Both the position numbers and the translations under genes were made by a program. 64,000 bases of DNA from Zygaena filipendulae (Eukaryota > Arthropoda > Insecta > Lepidoptera > Zygaenidae): contig CAJRBF020000009.1 of NCBI GenBank assembly GCA_907165275.2, positions 310,001-374,000 on the forward strand, written 5' to 3'. Below are positions 56,875-64,000 of this stretch, piece by piece (position 1 is the first letter of the stretch; each line of letters starts with the position of its first letter). Under the pieces are notes generated by a model that ran no database searches, was not told where the DNA came from, and was given only the letters and a program-made list of their open reading frames with translations.

Positions 56875-57129
56875 AACCGAGTCACGAAATTCTCCACTCT
56901 CCTTTTAGTTTGTGTTTGTTATTGTATTGTATTGTTTTTTTTTTGTTTTTTTTTTTTTATTGGATTATTACTCACAACGCGCAACGCTCATAATCTTCCT
57001 GAGCTCTTTCTGTAATTGATAGTATTAATTAGTATTTTGTACGCAACTTGTTTAACTGAAAAGAAAAAAAAAGTGTAATTTAATAAGATAGTTCTGTTCT
57101 AAAGGCAACCCTTTAAGGGCGGGGGGAAA
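56875..57129 (+). other. BEL-C 3' untranslated segment
   Basis: Non-coding, T-rich then A-rich, ending in the G-rich purine tract before the 3' LTR. Confidence 0.7.
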
Positions 57130-57692
57130 TGGTGGCGCCCGTTTGGCAATTACATTTTTTCGATTAAATTTTCTTTCCGCGAACCGTGTCATCGCTGTGC
57201 ACACAAAGAGGCAAAGATGCATGGCGACGGCCGCTCCGAAAAAAAAAAAAAAACAACTGAAGATTGTCTTTGACGTAATGAAGTATCATGTTCGAGAAGT
57301 TTTCCCGCGCCCGCGCCGCATGCTTAATCTAATATAAAACTAATTCGCATTATTGTCTGCAATTAACTTTTCGCCAATTAATAATTACCTACGCAAGATA
57401 TTCACGTGTATCAGCGTGATATCGCCACTCGCCGCTTCAAAATATAGTGGAGTTCACAAATATATGCCGTCCACCTCCAGCGCCCAGAACTGATGAAGAT
57501 CGGAGTTGTCGCCGGCGAATTAAGAAGGTCAGTGCACAGCGCCTATTTATCACGGTTCTTGTGAATTTTAAATCCAAAATTACCAATTTCTTATACAAAT
57601 ACAGTCCACTGCCCTTACACAAGGACGGTTGACGTAAATTCGTCACCATATCCTCCCGGAACTATTCCCGAGGGAGATCCGCGGCTCCACCA
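57130..57692 (+). repeat. BEL-C 3' LTR
   Basis: 563 bp, nearly identical to the 5' LTR. Confidence 0.92.
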
Positions 57693-57821
57693 TATATATA
57701 TCTATACTACTAATACTGCTTTTAATAATAATTAATATACAACAAAAAAAAACTCTAAAGAATCTCCGCCGCCGCCGTTCGCTATGCTGGGTCGCTGGTG
57801 TTTTTCCGAGCTTGCGCTTTC

Positions 57822-59057
57822 TTACGTCGCTCCCTTCTCCTCCTGCTCCCATCCCGGTCTGGGTTTTTCCGTTTGCGTGTTCGGTATCCACTTCGCTGGT
57901 TGTATAATTGTGCTATTACGAAAAAAGGTGTTTCTGTTCCATGGGTCTTGAAGTCTAAATATATCTGGTGAGACTTCTGGTACCTGATACGGACTGGAGA
58001 ATTTTGGGATCAATCTTGCGTCGGAGGGAGGGAATTCTTTGTTTACCCGCTCATTTCGGTATGTTTTCCACTGTCTTCTTCTTTGTTCCCCTAGAAGTGG
58101 CCCAATATGTTCGGTTGATGTTACTTGCTCTGGTTCTTTGGCGTTGTTTTCGATTTTTCTATATCGTAGCCGTTTTCGTATGCCGTAATCTGTGTTGTTT
58201 GATGACTGCTGTTCCGTTTGTTCCGGTTTTTTGCTGTACCAATCTTGTTTCTCGCTTTTTTCTATACGGTTTATACACGGTTTAACAGCTAGCTGGTTTT
58301 GTTTTCCGCTCTTATCTGTGATTTCGGATTTTGTTTGGTTTCTTGGTGTCTCAATTAAACTGGTTTTTTCGGTGTCAGTCATGCTTTCTTGCTGGTGTTC
58401 GGTTTTTTGTTCTCTCGTTACTTGGTTATTATTTGTCCACTCTAGTTTTAAACCCAATCTTTTTAATATGTCCATACCTAATATGACATGCAGTGCGGTT
58501 GATAGTACGTTGAATTTATGTGTGAAGGATCTGTTGCCGATTTGTACATCTATTAGTGCTCTTTGATTTAATTGGATTTTACTGCCGTCTGCTAGTATGA
58601 CTTGTTTATTTGTCTTGCTCTTATTTATCTGGTCTTTCTTTAGGTTTTTCGTTACCGCCTGGTTTATATAACTACTGTTAGATCCTGTGTCCAGTAGTGC
58701 TCTGTACTGTGTTCGGTCAATAGTCACCTTAATGAAATTTCGGATGTCTTTGTTTGTATCTTGGATCGTACATGCCTGGGGTTCGTTTCTATGTTTTTTG
58801 CAACATTTTGTGCTTAGGATTCCTAATTTTCCACACCCACTACAGAACAGCAACTTCTTTCTCCTGCATTCGCTCATGGAGTGGCCCATTTTGCCACAGC
58901 TCCAACAGCAGGTTGTCGGGTCATAATTTCTCATGTATTTTTCTTCTTTACTTGCATTTCCTGGTCTTGTGTTTTTCTGGTTACTAAAATTTGGTGGGTA
59001 AGTATACTGTCTGTCTGTATCTGGTTGATATTTTTCTTGTGACACGGGCGTGTGCAC
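57822..59057 (-). CDS. Ty3-like gag C-terminus plus retropepsin, LTR-fused start
   Basis: A 411-residue frame. Near residues 48-90 are nucleocapsid-type knuckles. The first, CWSCGKMGHSMSEC, fits CX2CX4HX4C. The second, CSGCGKLGILSTKC, has Ile in place of His. The protease follows with ALLDTGSNSSYINQA and VILGMDILKRLGLKLEW, the retropepsin active-site and second-strand motifs; these proteins cut element polyproteins. The remaining 190 residues are polar, Gln/Thr/Lys-rich and unrecognised. The frame stops at 57822 with no RT. The first six codons come from LTR sequence (through 59039), so the present start is a deletion product. I assign Ty3/gypsy from the DTGS/GMD pattern and the 4-bp duplication only. 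Confidence 0.75.
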   Translation of the reverse strand: MHTPVSQEKYQPDTDRQYTYPPNFSNQKNTRPGNASKEEKYMRNYDPTTCCWSCGKMGHSMSECRRKKLLFCSGCGKLGILSTKCCKKHRNEPQACTIQDTNKDIRNFIKVTIDRTQYRALLDTGSNSSYINQAVTKNLKKDQINKSKTNKQVILADGSKIQLNQRALIDVQIGNRSFTHKFNVLSTALHVILGMDILKRLGLKLEWTNNNQVTREQKTEHQQESMTDTEKTSLIETPRNQTKSEITDKSGKQNQLAVKPCINRIEKSEKQDWYSKKPEQTEQQSSNNTDYGIRKRLRYRKIENNAKEPEQVTSTEHIGPLLGEQRRRQWKTYRNERVNKEFPPSDARLIPKFSSPYQVPEVSPDIFRLQDPWNRNTFFRNSTIIQPAKWIPNTQTEKPRPGWEQEEKGAT

Positions 59058-59231
59058 GGTGCGAGAACCTGTCGGCGAGTAACGGGCCGGCGGCGCGCGG
59101 CGTCGCTATTTATAGCCCCGGAGCGGTGTGCGCTTCGCCGCGTCGCGATATGCGGCCGGTGTCGCTGTGTGCGTCGGCGGTGCGGGGGGGTTGAGGCGTG
59201 CACGCGGTGCGCGCGTGTCCGCTTCCTTACA
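59039..59231 (-). repeat. Ty3-like 5' LTR remnant
   Basis: 193 bp matching 49897-50089 with no visible change, then an abrupt switch to gag sequence. GT is shared at the breakpoint. Confidence 0.85.
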
Positions 59232-59235
59232 AATG

Positions 59236-61452
59236 TCTTTAAAAATAATATCTAGCGAATAACCAGTGGACGAATAGAACGAAACTTGAGAGGTATCTAA
59301 AAACCAATAATTTAGTGAAGTATATCGATTAAAACTACCTACGTACTTACTTATTCATTTTGTTGAATTTTTACTTATATTTTCCTTCCTTCGAAATGTA
59401 TAAGATGTGCCAAAGTAAGTGATTTTTATATCATTATAGTTTTTTTTTATTGAACAAGAGAAGGATATTATATCAAAAAATACAAAACATTGTTATCATC
59501 TAAATTGTTAATTAACTTCTAAATCTTATGTACTTACTTTAACTTCGTTCTAGCAAAGAATACAGAATTTATAAAGAAGCAAAAGTCTCCGCCTCCCACC
59601 AATTGCATGCCTCCTCATACCCCGCGAAAGTTTCTCGGTAAATTCCGATTAAAGTTTGACGCAATAATATGTAGAATCTACATCACTGTGACAATTATTC
59701 GGTTTAGCTGACAGTTACTGTCAACTCGCTGTCAACCTTACGATACGCACACACGCACAACACGTGTTCCACACACACAAGCCAGCCGTGTTTACTTGTG
59801 GGAAAGTACTTGAACCAATCAGTTCATCTGTATGGAGTGTCACCGCCGGTTCTAGTCACTAAAACATCATTTAAATAAGTAAATTATTTACATATTTTTA
59901 GCTGTAGGTACCTATTAGTGTTAACTTTTAAACTTTTTGTTGTTGTAATTTTTAAATCGTTTTGTTTAAATTACCTATGTACAGAGAAGAAATGTCTATT
60001 AGTACTCAATATTAAATTTTAATTACCATTATTAACTGTATTCTAAAAGAGAGGTTAAAACATGTAAATAAAAAATAATTTGCCAAATAAAATACGTTCA
60101 CCTAAACGTGCTCCTTCTGATATTTTGAAATCCTGGGTCTCCATGAAAAGTTTTGCAAAAAATAAATGATATGAAAATATTTAGCTAGAATATAAAATAT
60201 GGACATATTTTATATTCTAAATATTTACTACTACAATAACTATTATAATTTCATTAGTTATTGTACAATAATTTATTCTAGTGAATGTTAATTACGAACA
60301 TATTCCCCGAGAATATTTTTATCGTTGAACGTTTATGAGAAGTGTTGTTTTTTAGAATAAGCTAAAGGTGGTTACCACACTTTTATTTACTTTCAGTTAA
60401 AATTAATCAAATGTAAAATAAAATGTAATTGTTTTTGTTACTCTCTCATCTTGACATACGCGTGCTGAAGGAGAGGGTCAACTCTTCTATTTCATTTTAA
60501 GATTTACAAACGCTGAAAGAGGGGTATACTCATATTCGCTGAAAAAGGGATGAATGAAGTCATTCTGTTTGCTAAAAGAGGGTGAACTCATTCTATTCGC
60601 TACAAGCAGGGTGAACTCATAACATTTCATATTTATGATGAAACAAGCACTGCAGGAGAGTTAAACTCATCCTATTCGCTGAAATAGGAGCGGAATTTTT
60701 CCATTTAAATTTTTTTGATATAGGTAGGTAATTAGGTATGTATGTATACCGAGAAAGATGGCGAACTTATCCCTTTTAATTTTTTTCCGCAAACTCTCCC
60801 ATTGCCCACCTTAAAAATCATTTTATATTAATTATTTTTATATTATGTGTGCTATACATTTTATAATCTTATAATTAAACATTCATTCTATTGAATAATA
60901 TAAGTGTTGTTATTAAGTTAAAATAAATTAAATGTTATAGTTCAAACGACTGATTTACATAATCGTTTTATAGTAGTGCTAAATTTAACGTTAATTATTC
61001 GAAATTGTATGTCATAAGTATTGGAATGATCGTATTTTAATGATACCTTAACGTGGTGTATCTAGTATTAAATCTGTTGGTCTAAAACCTTACATCTAAT
61101 TAATAAATGTTAAACAAAATATGTCTAATTAAAATGGAACCTAAATTGTGTCGATCCCTATATAACAGAACCCGAGTTTTCACATTTCCAAACCGTAGTT
61201 AGGTAAGCAGCTTCCACCCTTGGAAACTAAACAACTTGTTTCATACTACAATAATTTATTTATTATTCTGTAATATGTAATAAAGTTTATCTATTTTGAT
61301 TTAAAATTCGAATACCTATTACATCTTTACGGAATTGATTGAAATCATTCCAACTCTGTGAACCCATCCAGAAATGTTATATTTATGAATGACGTCAGAC
61401 TTTGTGTTTAATGAATACCTACATTAGAAAAAGGGAATAAACATATACATAA
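59236..61452. other. AT-rich non-coding DNA downstream
   Basis: No gene, RNA or mobile element can be supported apart from the degenerate minisatellite listed next. The region is very AT-rich with many short stop-laden frames. Confidence 0.5.
60525..60700. repeat. Degenerate minisatellite
   Basis: Four to five diverged copies of a roughly 38-44 bp unit with ATTCGCTGAAAAAGGG and GTGAACTCAT elements. Spacing is irregular. Confidence 0.65.
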
Positions 61453-62571
61453 CTAGATTCGCCCTGTGCGCGAGCTGCGAGCAGCTCGCGAGGCTTGGTC
61501 GCCCTGTGCCCGGTTGCCCCCCATTGACCTCTATTTGTTCGAGCACCCCCCACCTGACTCTTTTAGTTTCGGAGATAATCGAGTTTGAATTTTGTTCGGC
61601 GGCCATGATTTTTTCCGCCATTTTGAAAAAAAAAGTTTCACTATTGAAATTTTCCCAAGGTGTGGATCAAACTTTGTAAGTAACAGTTTTACTTTTGATG
61701 GATAGTTTCGGCGGGCAGTCAACTCACTACCTGATGAGGAGCAGGAATCGAAGATGTCAAGGTTTTCCCACAATCACAGAAACCTCCTTTCCACATCTTA
61801 AATACATTATATCGACCTAGAGATGCTCCTTCTGGGAGAACAATTATGCTTAACTTTTTTTCGCCAGCCATTTCGAATCCGTCCGCCATCTTGGAATTAT
61901 TTATATCCCGATAGAAGAAGATAGTGCACCACCAACTGTACAAATTTTTTTTCAATACCCACGGCCGATAGTTTCCGAGCCAGGGCCGAAACAATTTCCC
62001 CATACAAACAACTAATGCTCGGCGGCCATCTTGAAAAATGACGCAATCGGAAAACTGATTCGATATTCGGCATCAGCGACCCCAAAAACCCCCGGATACC
62101 GAACCTCACCCGGATCGGATCAACTTTTTTTTCGACCGCCATTTTGAATCCGCCATTTTGGATTTTTACAACGCCAAGCGGTTGCCCCTTATCGACCTCT
62201 ATGACATTTGTTTGAGCACCCCCTACCTGACTCTTTTAGTTTCGGAGATAATCGAGTTTGAATTTTGTTCGGCGGCCATGTTTTTTTCCGCCATTTTGAA
62301 AAAAAAGTTACACTATTGAAATTTGCCCAAGGTGTGGATGAAATTTAGTTAGAAACGTTTTCACTTTCGATGGATAGTTTCGGCGGGCAGTCGACTCACT
62401 ACCTGATGAGAAGCAGGAATCGAAGATGTCGAGGTTTTCTCATAATCACCAAAACGTCCCCTCTACATGTTCCATACATTATATCAACCTAGAGATGCTC
62501 CTTCTGGGAGAACAATTATGTCAATGAGTGAGTGGTAATCCAGCTTTATATATTATAATAATAAATAATAA
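61453..62571 (-). mobile_element. Helitron-like unit 1 (minus strand)
   Basis: Read on the minus strand it ends with a 10-bp-stem hairpin (CGCGAGCTGC/GCAGCTCGCG, 61469-61490), a 12-base spacer and CTAG (61453-61456) before T. This is the classical Helitron 3' terminus. The other end reads TATATAAAGCTGGATTACCA. The unit contains two copies of an internal segment of about 330 bp (CGGCGGCCATGATTT and CGCCATTTTGAAAAA motifs, near 61520 and 62195). It has no coding capacity; the ORFs follow repeat structure. Confidence 0.65.
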
Positions 62572-63650
62572 CTAGATTCGCCCTGTGCCCGGTTGCCCCC
62601 CATTGACCTCTATTTGTTCGAGCACCCCCCACCTGACTCTTTTAGTTTCGGAGATAATCGAGTTTGAATTTTGTTCGGCGGCCATGATTTTTTCCGCCAT
62701 TTTGAAAAAAAAGTTTCACTATTGAAATTTGCCCAAGGTGTGGATCAAACTTTGTAAGTAACAGTTTTACTTTTGATGGATAGTTTCGGCGGGCAGTCAA
62801 CTCACTACCTGATGAGGAGCAGGAATTGAAGATGTCAAGGTTTTCCCACAATCACAGAAACCTCCTTTCCGCATCTTAAATACATTATATCGACCTAGAG
62901 ATGCTCCTTCTGGGAGAACAATTATGCTTAACTTTTTTTCGCCAGCCATTTCGAATCCGTCCGCCATCTTGGAATTATTTATATCCCGATAGAAGAAGAT
63001 AGTGCACCACCAACTGTACAAATTTTTTTTCAATACCCACGGCCGATAGTTTCCGAGCCAGGGCCGAAACAATTTCCCCATACAAACAACTAATGTTCGG
63101 CGGCCATCTTGAAAAATGGCGCAATCGAAAAACTGATTCGATATTCGGCATCAGCGACCCCAAAAACCCCCGGACGCCGAACCTCACCCGGATCGGATCA
63201 ACTTTTTTTTCGGCCGCCATTTTGAATCCGCCATTTTGGATTTTTACCACGCCAGGCGGTTGCCCCCCATTGACCTCTATGACATTTGTTTGAGCACCCC
63301 CTACCTGACTCTTTTAGTTTCGGAGATAATCGAGTTTGAATTTTGTTCGGCAGCCATGTTTTATTCCGCCATTTTGAAAAAAAAGTTACACTATTGAAAT
63401 TTGCCCAAGGTGTGGATGAAATTTAGTTAGAAACGTTTTCACTTTCGATGGATAGTTTCGGCGGGCAGTCGACTCACTACCTGATGAGAAGCAGGAATCG
63501 AAGATGTCGAGGTTTTCCCATAATCACCGAAACGTCCCCTTTACATGTTCCATACATTATATCAACCTAGAGATGCTCCTTCTGGGAGAACAATTATGTC
63601 AATGAGTGAGTGGTAATCCAGCTTTATATATTATAATAATAATAATAAAA
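62572..63650 (-). mobile_element. Helitron-like unit 2 (minus strand), tandem with unit 1
   Basis: About 1.08 kb, over 90 percent alike to unit 1 by eye and directly adjoining it. It starts with the same CTAG (62572-62575) but lacks the 43 bp carrying the hairpin. It ends in a TAA/AATAA microsatellite. Confidence 0.65.
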
Positions 63651-63770
63651 TAAAATAATGCAATTGTAACAGGTAGATGTCTGTACATGGGAGATAAATA
63701 AGATAAAATAAATTTAGGTGACTCTATATGAGTGATATAGAAGCCAAAAATATCGTTTTTAGAATTTTTG

Positions 63771-63794
63771 TCTGTCTGTCTGTCTGTCTGTCTG
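63771..63794. repeat. TCTG microsatellite
   Basis: Six perfect TCTG units followed by TATGTTTG. Confidence 0.9.
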
Positions 63795-63945
63795 TATGTT
63801 TGTATTCGTGCTACGCAAAAACTGCTGCACCAAATTGAATGCGGTTTTTTTGTTGTATTGATAAGGGTTTAACTTAGATACTCATGTTTTGATTTTTTCG
63901 AAATTCCATCTGCAACTCGAGATATTAAAAAGAAATGCTGTTCAT

Positions 63946-64000
63946 TCTACTAATATTATAAATGTAAAAGTGTGGATGTTTGGATGTTTGGATATTTGGA
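63946..64000 (+). mobile_element. Helitron 5' end, truncated by window edge
   Basis: TCTACTAATATTATAAATGT, then GGATGTTTGGAT repeats, matches the start of lepidopteran Helitrons such as the one at 2540. Confidence 0.6.

Larger units (their letters stand above)
50710..57692 (+). mobile_element. BEL-C: nearly intact, lesion-bearing BEL/Pao element
   Basis: Two 563-bp LTRs (50710-51272 and 57130-57692) are flanked by TATAT (50705-50709 and 57693-57697). They differ at about one position (51047 versus 57467). A primer site TGGTCCGTTTCGAGGCC starts at 51281 and a purine tract (AAGGGCGGGGGGAAA, about 57113-57128) precedes the 3' LTR. The coding region 51536-56874 holds all BEL/Pao domains but is broken three times. 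Confidence 0.92.
49228..59231 (-). mobile_element. Ty3-like gag-protease-only LTR element, split by BEL-C
   Basis: On the minus strand it begins with a shortened LTR (59231-59039). It runs through a gag-protease frame (59057-57822), is broken by BEL-C, and ends with a purine tract (complement of CTCCCCCCCTCCGG at 50090) and a full LTR (50089-49228). The bases AATG outside both ends (49224-49227 and 59232-59235) are a matching 4-bp duplication. The 193 bp of 59039-59231 match 49897-50089, so about 670 bp of the 5' LTR, the primer site and the gag start are deleted. No RT, RNase H or integrase exists between protease and 3' LTR. Confidence 0.8.

Noticed and set aside
57968..58987. Plus-strand ORFs of about 80-125 codons
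   Set aside because: They are antisense shadows of the gag-protease frame on the minus strand.
61424..63293. Repeated ORFs of 65-94 codons as a small gene family
   Set aside because: They follow the tandem Helitron-like units and their internal repeats; frames shift between copies and no domain is visible.

Overview
The window looks like insect, very probably lepidopteran, nuclear DNA: an AT-rich background with scattered GC-rich coding exons, lepidopteran-type Helitron ends (TC...CTAG between A and T, including the ACTAATATTATAAA start), BEL/Pao retroelements, and short LINE and MITE insertions. I infer the order from repeat style and coding content; no species-specific marker is visible.

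Only one host gene is recognisable. It is an AMPA-type ionotropic glutamate receptor on the + strand, seen as five exons: 191-415 and 4778-4885 (distal amino-terminal domain), then 47164-47263 (end of the S2 ligand-binding lobe), 48013-48267 (M4 helix and start of the tail) and 48565-48633 (tail, stop, C-terminal FTQV). The ligand-binding core, M1, pore loop and M3 exons should lie between 4885 and 47164, but I cannot find them. The exon phases on the two sides are incompatible with direct splicing. The 42 kb between is almost wholly nested mobile DNA.

Layout of that 42 kb. (1) A BEL/Pao element on the minus strand (BEL-A, 5342-27067) has both LTRs and a CGCTG target duplication. It lost gag-protease, keeps pol, and has a truncated LINE (6365-7661) in its integrase. 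(2) Inside it lies copy 1 of a large non-coding element (here NC-LTR, about 10361-25238). Copy 1 itself carries a recent BEL/Pao element (BEL-B, 13860-20518) and a LINE (23832-24785). (3) A short non-autonomous LTR family (here X: LTR about 445 bp, about 1.2-1.4 kb of non-coding interior) occurs at 25239-26222, 30647-36428 (TSD AATG) and 36651-46743 (TSD TATA). (4) The second X copy is split by a complete PIF/Harbinger transposon (32847-36376) with an intact DDE transposase and a MADF-BESS protein whose exons interlock on opposite strands. (5) The third X copy is split by NC-LTR copy 2 (37929-45460, TSD CAAC), with two apparently identical 215-bp LTRs and no enzymes of its own. (6) Helitron pieces, a Helitron helicase fragment and an ORF1-only LINE remnant fill 27239-30642.

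Downstream of the receptor, a minus-strand Ty3-like element with only gag-protease (49228-59231, TSD AATG) is split by a third BEL/Pao element (BEL-C, 50710-57692, TSD TATAT). BEL-C has nearly identical LTRs but three coding lesions. After that come AT-rich non-coding DNA, a degenerate minisatellite, a tandem pair of minus-strand Helitron-like units (61453-63650) and the start of another Helitron at the window edge.

The candidates for something undescribed are the NC-LTR element, the X family and the interlocked Harbinger gene pair. All divergences and boundaries come from reading the sequence by eye.
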